A DNA stretch of 64,000 nucleotides from Novosphingobium indicum (lineage in GTDB: Bacteria; Pseudomonadota; Alphaproteobacteria; Sphingomonadales; Sphingomonadaceae). The stretch lies in assembly GCF_014645195.1 (NCBI RefSeq), contig NZ_BMLK01000001.1, forward strand, positions 62,001 through 126,000. Reading direction: 5' to 3'. The notes below the pieces were generated by a model. That model saw only the letters and a list, made by a program, of their open reading frames with translations, was not told where the DNA came from and ran no database searches. Below, in pieces: positions 33,441 through 42,062 of the stretch (its first letter is position 1; each line of letters begins with the position of its first letter). Made by a program: the position numbers and the translations under genes.

Positions 33441-35663
33441 TTGAGTCTAGCGTCTGGCATTGCCGAAAAATCCCGGCGACACCGGCTTCTGGTGCCGATC
33501 GCCGCGATGACGTTCGGCACGCTGGTACTACTCGTCCTGCTCGCCTCTTTCCTGATCGTTTGCTTCGACTGGACCGCCTCGCTGCGTGAGCGTCACATGG
33601 TCGAACAGGGGTTTCAGCGCCTGCTCGAACAGTACCAGGAAAACATCGTCCCGCAGGCCGACTGGGATGTGGCCGTCGAGAAGCTGGATCACGAATTCGA
33701 CCCCAAGTTTGCCGATGACAACTTCGGCATCCAGCTGTTCACTTTCTACGGCTTCACACACACTTTCTTCGTCGATGGTCAGGGCAAGGTTCTCTACGCA
33801 TCCGTGCGTGGCGAGCAAGCCGACAAGAAAACCTTCCGGCCTTTTGCCGCCACGGTTGCGGAACTGCTGAAACCGATCCGCAAGGCGGAAACGGCAAGAC
33901 CTCCCATAACCCCCGACCCCGACACCCAAGGCACGGTGACCAGGCCGATCCAGTCCCACGCGATGGTCCGGATCCACGACACCGTGTACATCCTGATCGC
34001 GACGCTGGTTCAGCCCGATCTGGGACTCGTCCTGCCAAAAGGGCAGAGCGCGCCCGTCGCGATTACAGCCATGCCAATCGATCGGGCCATGCTGCAAACC
34101 TTCGCGTCGCGGTATCTGGTCGACGACCTCCAGGTCGTCGATGCGGGAACGACCGCCATCGGCATGACCCATCTGCTGCTACACTCCCCATCCGGCAAGG
34201 AAATCGCCGCGCTCGCCTGGACACCGCGGCGTCCCGGCATCCTGCTGCTCGAACAGCTGCTCCTCCCGATGCTGGGCGCTCTGGTTCTGCTGGCTCTGGC
34301 CGGGTGGGTCCTCGTCAGACGCAGCGGCGTCATTGTCGACGAACTGATCATGAACGAGAAGCAGGCCAAGCACCTTGCTTATCACGACCAGCTCACGCAC
34401 GTGCCCAACCGCACGATGCTGTTCGAACGCCTGCCGGAAATGCTGAACGCCGTTGGGCAGGACTTTGCCATGCTGGCGGTTCTCTGCGTCGATCTGGACC
34501 GCTTCAAGGAAGTGAACGACACGCTGGGTCACGAAGCCGGAGACCTGCTGCTCAAGGCCCTCGCCGACCGCCTGCGGGCCACTTGCGAGACGGCTCCGGA
34601 GGCGCTGGTCGCACGGTTGGGCGGCGACGAGTTCGTGCTCGTCTGCCCGGTGCAAAACGAACAGGAAGCCAAAGAGCTGGCCGAGCGCTGCCTCGGGCTG
34701 ATCATGAAGCCGATGACCTGCGATTATGGCCAGATCGATGTCGGTTGTTCGATCGGCGTCGCCCTGATCGGCGAAGGTCAGGCCGATCCCTCGGTCGTGC
34801 TGCGCCACGCGGACATGGCGCTTTACGAAGCCAAGGCTGAAGGCAAGGGACAAGTGCGCTTCTTCGAGCCCGCCATGGCCGAAGCCATGAGAATGCGCCG
34901 TACTCTGGAAGACAGCCTGCGCGTCTCGCTACGTACAGACGACTTCCGTATGGTCTATCAACCCCAGGTCGACGTCGACGGAAATGTCGCGGCCGTTGAA
35001 GCACTGCTGCGCTGGAATCATCCGGAACTCGGCGAGATATCGCCTGCGGTATTCATTCCACTGGCGGAAGAAACCGGGCTTATCATGGCGATCGGCGAGT
35101 TCGTCATGCGCAAGGTCTTCGAGGAAACCGCGCAGTGGCATCACATACGTGTCGCGATCAACGTATCCGCCGTGCAAATGCGCACGCCAGGCTTCGCGAC
35201 GCAGGTCATGCAGCTTGCCGCGAGGGCGGGTATCAAACCATCTCGCTACGAGATCGAACTGACCGAAACCGCTCTTCTCGGCGACGGTCCGGCCACGAAC
35301 GAGAACTTCGATGTCCTGCGCAAGCTCGGCTTCTCGATCGTCCTCGACGATTTCGGCACCGGCTACTCCAGCCTCAGCCTGCTGCACCGTTTCCGCGTCG
35401 ACAAGATCAAGATCGATCACAGTTTCGTGGCCGGGCTGACCTCCAGCGGCGAAGTGAATGCGCTGGTCGGCGCGATCGTCAAGCTGGCGCGCTCTTTCGA
35501 CCTCGGGGTTATCGCCGAAGGCGTGGAAACCGACGAGCAACGCCATCATTTAACCCTGGTGGGCTGCACCGAATTCCAGGGTTTCCTCACCGGACGCCCG
35601 ATGCCTGCCAGCGATATCGCAAGCCTGTTCGCACCCTCCGGCACCCTGCTCCGGCAGGCATGA
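33441..35663 (+). CDS. Membrane GGDEF-EAL protein with extracytoplasmic sensor domain
   Basis: 740 aa, apparently from a TTG start. Two membrane segments (about residues 20-40 and 272-292) flank a periplasmic region of about 230 residues resembling CHASE4 (VEQGFQRLLEQYQENIVPQAD, DNFGIQLFTFYGFTHTFFVD). The cytoplasmic part has a GGDEF domain with intact LGGDEF at 393-398 and an EAL domain with VEALLRW at 519-525, IELTETALL, DDFGTGYSSL, KIDHSF and AEGVET. All key residues appear present, so it could both make and break cyclic-di-GMP, with the sensor setting the balance. Confidence 0.9.
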   Translation: MSLASGIAEKSRRHRLLVPIAAMTFGTLVLLVLLASFLIVCFDWTASLRERHMVEQGFQRLLEQYQENIVPQADWDVAVEKLDHEFDPKFADDNFGIQLFTFYGFTHTFFVDGQGKVLYASVRGEQADKKTFRPFAATVAELLKPIRKAETARPPITPDPDTQGTVTRPIQSHAMVRIHDTVYILIATLVQPDLGLVLPKGQSAPVAITAMPIDRAMLQTFASRYLVDDLQVVDAGTTAIGMTHLLLHSPSGKEIAALAWTPRRPGILLLEQLLLPMLGALVLLALAGWVLVRRSGVIVDELIMNEKQAKHLAYHDQLTHVPNRTMLFERLPEMLNAVGQDFAMLAVLCVDLDRFKEVNDTLGHEAGDLLLKALADRLRATCETAPEALVARLGGDEFVLVCPVQNEQEAKELAERCLGLIMKPMTCDYGQIDVGCSIGVALIGEGQADPSVVLRHADMALYEAKAEGKGQVRFFEPAMAEAMRMRRTLEDSLRVSLRTDDFRMVYQPQVDVDGNVAAVEALLRWNHPELGEISPAVFIPLAEETGLIMAIGEFVMRKVFEETAQWHHIRVAINVSAVQMRTPGFATQVMQLAARAGIKPSRYEIELTETALLGDGPATNENFDVLRKLGFSIVLDDFGTGYSSLSLLHRFRVDKIKIDHSFVAGLTSSGEVNALVGAIVKLARSFDLGVIAEGVETDEQRHHLTLVGCTEFQGFLTGRPMPASDIASLFAPSGTLLRQA

Positions 35664-35670
35664 CAGGTTC

Positions 35671-36141
35671 TCAGCTCTCGCGGGCGAGCACGGCGTTGCT
35701 GTAGGCCGGGTCCCCCGTCACTTCCCGTCCCAGCCATTCGGGCAGTTCGATCCGCTCATCGGCGGTGCCCAGTTCGATTTCCGCAATAACGAGCCCCTCG
35801 TGGGCGCCGCCGAAGACATCCACTTCCCAGGTTCGTCCATTTTGCGCCGGGACGAGATGCCGCGTTTTCTCGACGATCCGGCCGCTCCGCAATTCGAGCA
35901 TCGCCAGCGCCTCTTCCACTGGAATTGCGTATTCGAATTCCGCGCGGGAAAGCGCCGGCCCCTTGCCGTCGGGCGCAGCCTTGACCGTCAACCGGGCACT
36001 GCTCTCGTCCACGACACGCACGCGAACGCTCGCCTTACCGTTCTTCGACAGATAGGCCTGACGGATCTTCCGGGCTCCGGAGACCTCGGCCCGCCAAGCA
36101 TCTCCCGCCACAAGGAACTTGCGTTCGATTTCGACTGCCAT
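35671..36141 (-). CDS. CYTH domain protein (triphosphate tunnel family)
   Basis: 156 aa from ATG 36141. It begins MAVEIERKFLVAGDAWRAEV, carrying the ExExK motif of the CYTH/triphosphate tunnel fold. Further charged strands follow: QAYLSKNGKASVRVRVVDES, ARLTVKAA, and a metal-binding acidic end VIAEIELGTADERIELPEW. These enzymes hydrolyse inorganic tripolyphosphate or make cAMP in some groups; for this short single-domain form, triphosphatase is more likely. It lies 28 bases after the CHAD gene, on the same strand. Confidence 0.88.
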   Translation of the reverse strand: MAVEIERKFLVAGDAWRAEVSGARKIRQAYLSKNGKASVRVRVVDESSARLTVKAAPDGKGPALSRAEFEYAIPVEEALAMLELRSGRIVEKTRHLVPAQNGRTWEVDVFGGAHEGLVIAEIELGTADERIELPEWLGREVTGDPAYSNAVLARES

Positions 36142-36169
36142 GACGCTTGGGCCTCCACGCTTTTCCGGT

Positions 36170-37072
36170 TCAGGACCCGGCGCCGGTACGCCAGATATGC
36201 CAAAGCGCGTGCCAGTGCTCGGACACGGCATCGGGCTCCTGGGCAAGCAACCGGTCGACCAGAGGCGCCATCTTCTCCTCAAGCCGGCCGCGCTTTTCCA
36301 TGGCGTGCGTCAACAATGCTCCGGCAGGTTCAGCGAGTCCGGCCTCCGCAGGCAGACCGGCAAGGTGCTCCTCGAAAACGCTGATGTCGTGGTGCAGGCC
36401 CAGCAGATCGGCCGCACGGCTCAGTTCGGACGCGCGCGGCTTCATCACGGCCGGCCAGACCGGTTTGAACAGGCGGGTGTGATACCAGTGATACTTCATG
36501 CGCTTGCGCAGGTCATGGAAGCGCAGAGCCGTGGGCTTGCGCCGCACCTTGCCGGCCGCCTTTTCCGCCTGCTTCAGGATCTTTGCCAGACCCGGCCCCA
36601 GCGCGGACCAGCCATCCTCGTCGACTGTCCATGATGCAACGCGCCGTCGCGCCTTCTGCAGGCGATCGCGCGCCTCGTCGAGCTGCTCCGAAGCGGCATC
36701 GCCCTGCTCCACATCGGCCAGTTGCTGCGAGAAGTACTCGCGTACCGACAAGGCCATGGCCAGATCGCCGTCCAGCTCGGTATCGCGGGTCAACATGTCG
36801 AACGTATCGAGCAGCACGCGGGCATCGCGCGTTCCGGCGAGTAGACCGGCAATCTCGCGATACTCGCCGTTCTCGCGAGCATACCCGGAAAACGACGGCC
36901 GGATCAGCCGCACCAGCGCGCGGATCTTCTTGCACGCCTTGCGCACCTCGTGGCGCGCGGTGTCTCGATCGCTGCTGTCGATCGCATGGAGCGCGCCATC
37001 GATCTGCTCGCGCGCGATACGGCGGACCGCCCGCTGCACGGTGCGGTCGCTTGCTTTGAACTTGTAGGCCAT
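36170..37072 (-). CDS. CHAD domain protein
   Basis: 300 aa, all helical, with many conserved His, Arg and Lys: DTARHEVRKACKKIRALVRL, AGTRDARVLLDTFD, LRFHDLRKRMKYHWYHTRLF and LGLHHDISVFEEHLA. CHAD domains bind inorganic polyphosphate through these basic helices and often occur fused to CYTH domains. Here the two are neighbouring genes. The pair suggests a role in polyphosphate metabolism or localisation, but direct activity is inference. Confidence 0.9.
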   Translation of the reverse strand: MAYKFKASDRTVQRAVRRIAREQIDGALHAIDSSDRDTARHEVRKACKKIRALVRLIRPSFSGYARENGEYREIAGLLAGTRDARVLLDTFDMLTRDTELDGDLAMALSVREYFSQQLADVEQGDAASEQLDEARDRLQKARRRVASWTVDEDGWSALGPGLAKILKQAEKAAGKVRRKPTALRFHDLRKRMKYHWYHTRLFKPVWPAVMKPRASELSRAADLLGLHHDISVFEEHLAGLPAEAGLAEPAGALLTHAMEKRGRLEEKMAPLVDRLLAQEPDAVSEHWHALWHIWRTGAGS

Positions 37073-37165
37073 CGCTGCCTCAAAACGTCATCGTGCCGTA
37101 CCGGCAAGTGCAGACAGGGGTTTGTCACAAAAGTGCAATCGCATGCAAAGCCGATTTGAGATTCA

Positions 37166-37200
37166 TAGAAAAAGGGCGGCCCCAGCGGAGCCGCCCTTTC
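37166..37200 (-). terminator. Terminator after rplL
   Basis: AAAGGGCGGC (37171-37180) and GCCGCCCTTT (37190-37199) give a perfect 10-base stem. On the minus strand it is followed by a run of five T residues. Confidence 0.85.
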
Positions 37201-37232
37201 CCTTTTTCGTCTCGAAAGAACCGAGAAGAAGA

Positions 37233-37613
37233 TTACTTGAGCTCGACGGTGCCGCCGGCTGCTTCGATCTTCGCCTTGATTTCCTCGGCTTCCGCCTTGT
37301 TGACGCCTTCCTTGACGGCCTTCGGAGCACCTTCAACGAGGCCCTTGGCTTCGGCGAGACCCAGGCCGGTGATGGCGCGGACTTCCTTGATGACCTGGAT
37401 CTTCTTGCCACCGTCGCCGGTGAGGATCACGTCGAATTCGGTCTGCTCTTCAGCAGCGGCACCAGCGTCGGCACCACCAGCGGCGGGGCCGGCAACGGCG
37501 ACGGCGGCAGCGGCGGAAACGCCCCATGCCTCTTCGAGGGCCTTGGCGAGGTCAGCCGCCTCAAGGACGGTCAGCTGCGACAGTTCTTCAACAAGCTTGG
37601 CGATATCGGCCAT
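37233..37613 (-). CDS. rplL: 50S ribosomal protein L7/L12
   Basis: 126 aa. It forms the flexible stalk that recruits translation GTPases. The N-terminal dimerisation helix is [20 protein letters not shown], followed by the Ala/Gly hinge ([20 protein letters not shown]). The globular domain has [20 protein letters not shown] and [20 protein letters not shown]. It lies 89 bases after rplJ and ends at a strong terminator, so unlike in many bacteria it does not read into rpoB. Confidence 0.97.
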   Translation of the reverse strand: MADIAKLVEELSQLTVLEAADLAKALEEAWGVSAAAAVAVAGPAAGGADAGAAAEEQTEFDVILTGDGGKKIQVIKEVRAITGLGLAEAKGLVEGAPKAVKEGVNKAEAEEIKAKIEAAGGTVELK

Positions 37614-37702
37614 TGTACTTCACTCCTGATCTGTGGTCCCGCCGGGGCCTCATGCCGCACGGACGGGATAAATCGTTTCGAAACGTGTTACCGAGGCTTG
37701 GC

Positions 37703-38218
37703 TCAGGCAGCGTCCTTGGCGGCGTAGGCGCCGAAGACACGGGCCAGCTTGGCCGCCGGAGCGGTCGAGAGCTGGGCGATCTTCGTGGCCGGAGCCTGGA
37801 CGAGACCAATGAGCTTGGCACGCAGTTCGTCGAGCGAGGGCATCGAAGCGAGAGCCTTGACACCGTCGGCGTTCAGAACCTGCGAGCCCATTGCGCCGCC
37901 GACGATTTCGATCTTGTCGGTCGTCTTGGCGAATTCGACAACGGCCTTGGCGGCTGCGACGGGGTCCACCGAAGTGGCAATGGCCGTCGGGCCGGTCAGG
38001 AAGTCGCCGATACCGACATAGTCGGTGTCCGCAATGGCAAGCTTGGCAAGACGGTTCTTCGCAACCTTGTAGGACGCGCCGGCTTCACGAACCTTCGTGC
38101 GCAGTTCGGTGGACTGGGCCACCGTCATGCCGAGGTTGCGGGTGATGACCACCACGCCGACCTCGTTGAACGTTGCGTTGAGCTGGGCGACCGCATCGGC
38201 TTTCTGCGAACGATCCAT
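37703..38218 (-). CDS. rplJ: 50S ribosomal protein L10
   Basis: 171 aa. L10 anchors L7/L12 dimers to the ribosome. It begins [20 protein letters not shown] and has [20 protein letters not shown] and [11 protein letters not shown], plus the Ala-rich C-terminal helix that binds L12. It is transcribed with rplL. A 465-base gap upstream probably holds the promoter and a leader that L10 may bind for autoregulation. Confidence 0.97.
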   Translation of the reverse strand: MDRSQKADAVAQLNATFNEVGVVVITRNLGMTVAQSTELRTKVREAGASYKVAKNRLAKLAIADTDYVGIGDFLTGPTAIATSVDPVAAAKAVVEFAKTTDKIEIVGGAMGSQVLNADGVKALASMPSLDELRAKLIGLVQAPATKIAQLSTAPAAKLARVFGAYAAKDAA

Positions 38219-38683
38219 GCCTTACTCCTTCACATGTGGCCGAACCGGGTTGCCCCGGACGGCCGGCTACGTTTGTCCACGGCGCCAGAAGCACCATGGG
38301 CGAGTCCGTTCGATGGGGAAGGAGTATCGCGCCTGAAGCGCGATGGCGGCGCCACGCTCAAAAGGAGCGAGGGCCTGTAAATTTCCTGTTCCCCGTCTAG
38401 GCTGCAAATTAAGAGGGAAGCCCTCAGCAGCGGTCTCGGACGGATGATCGGCAGGCAGAACCCGCCGGTCGGGGCGGGCCAATGACGCAAATGCCTGCGA
38501 GAGTCAAGAACAGGTTGGGATGCCAAGCCCGCCGCGGCCTTATCTGGCGCGGCGATGGAGTGGCTCTCGACACCCCTCCGCACATTGCGCGTTAATACGT
38601 ATATCGAGCACACCAGTTCTTAACCCGCCCATGCAAGCCTGCTTGTTCTAGCGGGGGGTATGAGCAGCCTGGAGGCAGTTCGT
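38219..38683. other. 465-base gap upstream of rplJ: probable L10 leader and divergent start region
   Basis: No protein or tRNA gene was found. The 200 bases next to rplJ contain several possible hairpins (for example GCGCTTCAGGCGC on the minus strand) and AAGGAGT close to the start. That is where an L10 autoregulatory leader normally lies, but the kink-turn motif was not confirmed by eye. The right side, near 38590-38650, is AT-richer and may hold the promoter of the plus-strand gene. Confidence 0.4.
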
Positions 38684-38962
38684 ATGCGCTTGAACGATTA
38701 CAGACCCGTTCCCTTCGCCATTGGCGGCGTGGCCCATACCAAGCCTGCGCGCACGATAGACGCGCCATCATCAGCAAAGCGATATGGTCCCGAGGACGAG
38801 AACGGCTTCAAGCCGATGTTCTTCGGGCACCAGCAGCCGGACAACGAGGCCGAGGCGCAATTGCGGCTCGACTGGGAACAGGCGGCTGCCCAGATGATCG
38901 CCAAAGTCTACTCGCAGGAAGACGACCAGAGAAAAGGGGCCCTGGTCGACCTTTCGGTCTGA
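38684..38962 (+). CDS. Small hydrophilic protein of unknown function
   Basis: 92 aa from ATG 38684, preferred because GGAGG lies 8 bases upstream; ATG 38660 would add eight residues but its G-run is only one base away. The sequence includes DYRPVPFAIGGVAHTKPART, YGPEDENGFKPMFFGHQQPD and a charged helical C-terminus (QLRLDWEQAAAQMIAKVYSQ). There is no signal peptide or membrane segment and no recognised family. It stands divergent to rplJ, and a hairpin overlaps its stop. Confidence 0.55.
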   Translation: MRLNDYRPVPFAIGGVAHTKPARTIDAPSSAKRYGPEDENGFKPMFFGHQQPDNEAEAQLRLDWEQAAAQMIAKVYSQEDDQRKGALVDLSV

Positions 38963-38972
38963 CCAGAGCCCC
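38932..38972. terminator. Hairpin terminator shared by convergent transcripts
   Basis: A near-perfect stem of about 16 pairs with two mismatches (left arm 38936-38951, right arm 38956-38972) overlaps the stop of the plus-strand gene. A run of four A on the left gives UUUU to minus-strand RNA from the XRE operon. Confidence 0.6.
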
Positions 38973-39002
38973 TCGCGCATATCTCGTCCGTGAGGGAAAC
39001 CG

Positions 39003-39254
39003 TCAGTCGGTACTCACGGTCCGATAGGTCAGGAGGTCGCCGGGCTGGCATTCCAGTTCGCGGCAGATGGCCTCGAGCGTGGAAAAGCGGATGGCCTTGG
39101 CCTTGCCGGTCTTGAGGATCGAGAGGTTGGCCAGAGTGATGCCGATGCGTTCGGCCAGTTCGGTCAGCGTCATGCGCCTTTCATGCAGCAGGTCGTCGAG
39201 TCTCACCACGATCTGAACTCCTTCGTTCGGGGTTTCTTTTTCAGCGGCGGCCAT
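39003..39254 (-). CDS. XRE/Cro family helix-turn-helix regulator (YozG-like)
   Basis: 83 aa from ATG 39254, whose first base overlaps the preceding stop (TGATG). The compact HTH is clear: VVRLDDLLHERRMTLTELAE, RIGITLANLSILKTGKAKAI, then RFSTLEAICRELECQPGDLL. This is the short Cro-like type often encoded next to DUF2975 membrane proteins, as here. As last gene of a coupled operon it probably controls that operon. A perfect palindrome over the operon's -35 box (40608-40624) is the likely site, which is inference. Confidence 0.85.
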   Translation of the reverse strand: MAAAEKETPNEGVQIVVRLDDLLHERRMTLTELAERIGITLANLSILKTGKAKAIRFSTLEAICRELECQPGDLLTYRTVSTD

Positions 39255-39811
39255 CACACGGTCCCTTCGACTTCGGTCTGCAGCCGGCTTCCGTGACGGA
39301 AGACGCGGGCCAGAACGAAGAGAACGAGGGCAAAGGCCAGGACGTTGCCACCACCGAGATCGACCGAGATGTCGAAGCCTGCGATGTTGCCGCCGACCGG
39401 CACGTCAAGCCGGCGCGCAAGCCACCCGATCACGCCCAGCTCGACCACGCGCCAGCCAAGACGCTCGATGCGGCCGGCGTTGGCCGGATCGAAGGCGTTG
39501 CGCTCGGCCACCGTGGCGACAATGTTCAGGACATTACCGATACCGCCGGCGATCACCGAAAGCGCCACAAGCGCGAAGATCAGCGAGCTCACCTGATCCC
39601 AGGCGGGGTCCGAGAACGGCAGGCCCATCGGCGAAGCCGTCGTCATCGTGAGGACCAGCGCTGCGAGGGCTGCTGCCATGGTCAGCGCGATGCCGACGAG
39701 AGCAATTACGAGGACCACCACAGCGACCACGAGAAGCGGGTCCTGCAGACTACGGCGCCAGGTTTCGCCGGAGGGCATCTGCTTGCGGAACATGTTCAGT
39801 CCAAGGTCCAT
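39254..39811 (-). CDS. DUF2975 membrane protein (second copy)
   Basis: 185 aa with four hydrophobic segments (LLVVAVVVLVIALVGIALTM, VSSLIFALVALSVIAGGIGN, RVVELGVIGWLARRL and NVLAFALVLFVLARVF). ERNAFDPANAGRIERLGW matches the cytoplasmic DUF2975 loop (xPFxxxNxxRLxxxxW). The C-terminus EVEGTV matches the end of its neighbour. ATG 39811 overlaps the stop of the first copy (TGATG), and its own stop overlaps the XRE start. The family has no known function; pairing with an XRE regulator suggests a membrane sensor or anti-regulator. Confidence 0.8.
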   Translation of the reverse strand: MDLGLNMFRKQMPSGETWRRSLQDPLLVVAVVVLVIALVGIALTMAAALAALVLTMTTASPMGLPFSDPAWDQVSSLIFALVALSVIAGGIGNVLNIVATVAERNAFDPANAGRIERLGWRVVELGVIGWLARRLDVPVGGNIAGFDISVDLGGGNVLAFALVLFVLARVFRHGSRLQTEVEGTV

Positions 39812-40356
39812 CACACAGTCCCTTCGAGTTCTTCGCGCATCTCTGCGCCCTTGCGGAAGACACGGGCGAGAATGAACAGGATGAGTACGAGCAGCAGTCC
39901 GTTGCCATCGACGCCGTTTGAGTGGACTTCGGCGTCTACGCCTGTGCCTTCGGTCACATTGTGAATCCAGATCACAAGGCCCGTGATCGGCAGGCTGACA
40001 AGCTGCACGGCAAGCGTAAGCCAGGCCATCCGCGTCAGGCGCTTCGCATTGACCGGTACGAAGGGATCGCCCACGCCGACGGTATCGACGATCTGTTTGA
40101 GAAGCTGGAATATCCGGAACAGGATGCCGAGCAGCGTCGCTGCCAGCAGCAGGACTGCGGCAATCGCCATGATGAACTGCGGAAAATCCAGGTTCGGCGC
40201 TTCTTTCGAGAGGTGCTCGATCACGGTGTCCTGCCCGATGAACAGAGCAGGCACCGCGATCAGGCAGGCCAGCGCCGCCAGAGCCATCACGCCCATCAGG
40301 AACCAGAGGATGGCTTTGGCTATGGCGAGAAGCGGATCGCGCGTAATCGAAGTCAT
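39811..40356 (-). CDS. DUF2975 membrane protein (first copy)
   Basis: 181 aa from ATG 40356, with a GGGGGG run about 9 bases upstream; GTG 40377 overlapping the peptide gene's stop is an alternative. Four hydrophobic segments: AKAILWFLMGVMALAALACL, FIMAIAAVLLLAATLLGIL, LTLAVQLVSLPITGLVIW and GLLLVLILFILARVF. The hallmark loop is VGDPFVPVNAKRLTRMAWLT. It ends EELEGTV, like the second copy, so the two probably arose by duplication and may form a heteromer. Confidence 0.8.
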   Translation of the reverse strand: MTSITRDPLLAIAKAILWFLMGVMALAALACLIAVPALFIGQDTVIEHLSKEAPNLDFPQFIMAIAAVLLLAATLLGILFRIFQLLKQIVDTVGVGDPFVPVNAKRLTRMAWLTLAVQLVSLPITGLVIWIHNVTEGTGVDAEVHSNGVDGNGLLLVLILFILARVFRKGAEMREELEGTV

Positions 40357-40373
40357 CTTGCGTCGCCCCCCGA

Positions 40374-40556
40374 TCACATCAGCGCCGGGACGTAGGTCCC
40401 GGACGCCGAGACCACGATCACGTTCTGCGAAGCCGGCGTGGCAGCACTGGCATGGGCAGAAGACGAAACCGTCGGCAACCAGAGGGTTGCGGCCAATACG
40501 AGTGCCATGATGGCAGCGACAGGGCGATTGCTTCCCCGGGTATCTTGAGTGGTCAC
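40374..40556 (-). CDS. Small secreted peptide precursor heading the DUF2975-XRE operon
   Basis: 60 aa from GTG 40556, chosen because GGAG lies 8 bases upstream; ATG 40580 is also possible. A basic N-terminus precedes a hydrophobic core (VAAIMALVLAATLWLPTV) and an AxA site after Ala36 (SSSAHA). Cleavage would leave a 24-residue peptide starting SAATPASQNVIVVSASGTYV. No Cys and no family are recognised. It is the first gene of the operon, and its stop overlaps a possible start of the first DUF2975 gene. Being secreted next to membrane proteins and a regulator, it could be a signal or periplasmic cofactor; this is inference. Confidence 0.5.
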   Translation of the reverse strand: MTTQDTRGSNRPVAAIMALVLAATLWLPTVSSSAHASAATPASQNVIVVSASGTYVPALM

Positions 40557-40588
40557 TTCACGTTCTCCGATATGCGTCATATCGAAAT

Positions 40589-40624
40589 TCAATAAGAGCG
40601 ATTCGCCTTATTGTCAAACAATAA
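40589..40624 (-). promoter_or_regulatory. Promoter and palindromic operator of the peptide-DUF2975-XRE operon
   Basis: On the minus strand TTGACA (40617-40612) is separated by 17 bases from TATTGA (40594-40589). The -35 box is inside the perfect palindrome TTATTGT-N3-ACAATAA (40608-40624). Similar half-sites (ATATTGTT) continue leftward of the promoter in transcription sense. The predicted RNA start is near 40582. Confidence 0.65.
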
Positions 40625-40739
40625 TATCGAACAACAATATGCTCCTCGTTGATATACGAGAAGGCCTCCCGCGAGGCGTCGGCTCCGCACTGCAAAGAGA
40701 GGAAAGGCGCACTGGTTCAGTGCGCAAAAGGACTGCCGG

Positions 40740-42062
40740 TCAGGACAGGCGCCTGGCGCGTCCTCCCAGGTCCCGCGCCTCCCAGAGTTTCAGGAACACC
40801 GTCAGGACATGGAGGCAATTGCGCCCCGGCTCGACCGCCAGCACCTCCGGATCCTGCGGTCCGGAAGCCTCGAAGACACCCGGCAGACGGAACTCGATGA
40901 TTTCCGGAAAGGCCAGCACCCGCGCAACACCCATGGCCGCGATATGCATCATGAGATGCTGTTCCAGTGCCGCAGCCGTGACCGCAGGCCCACCGCCCGA
41001 CCGGTACTCCTCCACAAAGAGGCCGAGCAGATCGTCGAGGTGACGGTCCCAGATATCATGATGGGCGGCGGACAATCCGCCCCATAAGGCTGCCCCGAGC
41101 GTGATCTGGCCGACGCGGCCCCAGTCGATCAGCCCGCAATGGAGCGCCTCGCCTTCGCGCCAGAAGAAGGCATTGTCGATATGGGCATTCCAGTGGTTGA
41201 GTGCGATCATGTCGGAATTGCCGGTCAGAAAAGCCTGGATCGCCCTTTCGTTTTCACGGACCTGCAGGGCCTCCCGACAGAAACGCGCCATGAATTCGGC
41301 CGATCGCACCCGCTCCGGAAAATGCTGCGGCGCCCGCTCGACGAAAGCGCGGCAACTCGACAGCTCGCCCTCCAGCTCTGCGGCCGTCTGCCGGATCGGA
41401 TCGGCGCTGCCGGTTGCCGGGTCCCATGGAAACAGCGTCTCGATATCCGAAGACAGGCGCCCTGCCTTGTGTGCGGCGGCCAAGCGGGCGAGCGCCGTGA
41501 CGGTGGCCCTATAATACGGCAGTGGATCGGCCAGCGCCTCGAAGTCGAGCGTCTTGGGGCGGTGCGGTTCGATACGTCGCCCACCGGCCTCCGCACCGAA
41601 AGCGATGCGTTCGGTAATGACGATGCCGGTCCCCGTTGCCTGCTCGTAGTCGGCGAAATAGGGCTCGGCGACGTCCACCGGAAAGTCCGGCTGCCGGGCG
41701 AGCGCCATGAAAGGTACCTCGCTCGCCATTTCATAGCGCCCCGGATGGTCGCGGCGGCGGTCGGTAAAATCGCGCGAGAACTTCACGAACAACGCCGTGC
41801 GCAGATCCGGACCGGGCCGGGCATATTCGACATCGAGGAGAAATTTGGCACCGGTGCTGCCGCCCGCGCAGCGCTCCAGCCTGACGATGCGCTCGACGGC
41901 ATTGTCGGCAGGCAGCGATCCGAAGCGGCGGAACGCAGCCGTGAGCCAAGGTGCGCCGTCCTTGCGCAGCGCCTCGCCATGCGCGGGAATCATGATGCCG
42001 GTGGCGTCGCCCAGCGTTCGGTCTAGATCCACAGGTTCGGGTACGGGGTTGGGTGTGGTCAT
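40740..42062 (-). CDS. Aminoglycoside-phosphotransferase-like kinase
   Basis: 440 aa. Kinase-fold signs: GGSTGAKFLLDVEY near the nucleotide loop, ALFVKFSRDF with the ATP-binding Lys, the catalytic loop NHWNAHIDNAFF (HxNxHxDN form of HGDxxxxN) and the metal-binding LIDWGRVG. This variant belongs with the broad APH/choline-kinase superfamily whose members phosphorylate small hydroxylated molecules. In sphingomonads such genes are often tied to lipid or steroid catabolism rather than resistance. It is not linked to an obvious pathway here and lies just upstream of, and divergent from, rpoB. Confidence 0.8.
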   Translation of the reverse strand: MTTPNPVPEPVDLDRTLGDATGIMIPAHGEALRKDGAPWLTAAFRRFGSLPADNAVERIVRLERCAGGSTGAKFLLDVEYARPGPDLRTALFVKFSRDFTDRRRDHPGRYEMASEVPFMALARQPDFPVDVAEPYFADYEQATGTGIVITERIAFGAEAGGRRIEPHRPKTLDFEALADPLPYYRATVTALARLAAAHKAGRLSSDIETLFPWDPATGSADPIRQTAAELEGELSSCRAFVERAPQHFPERVRSAEFMARFCREALQVRENERAIQAFLTGNSDMIALNHWNAHIDNAFFWREGEALHCGLIDWGRVGQITLGAALWGGLSAAHHDIWDRHLDDLLGLFVEEYRSGGGPAVTAAALEQHLMMHIAAMGVARVLAFPEIIEFRLPGVFEASGPQDPEVLAVEPGRNCLHVLTVFLKLWEARDLGGRARRLS

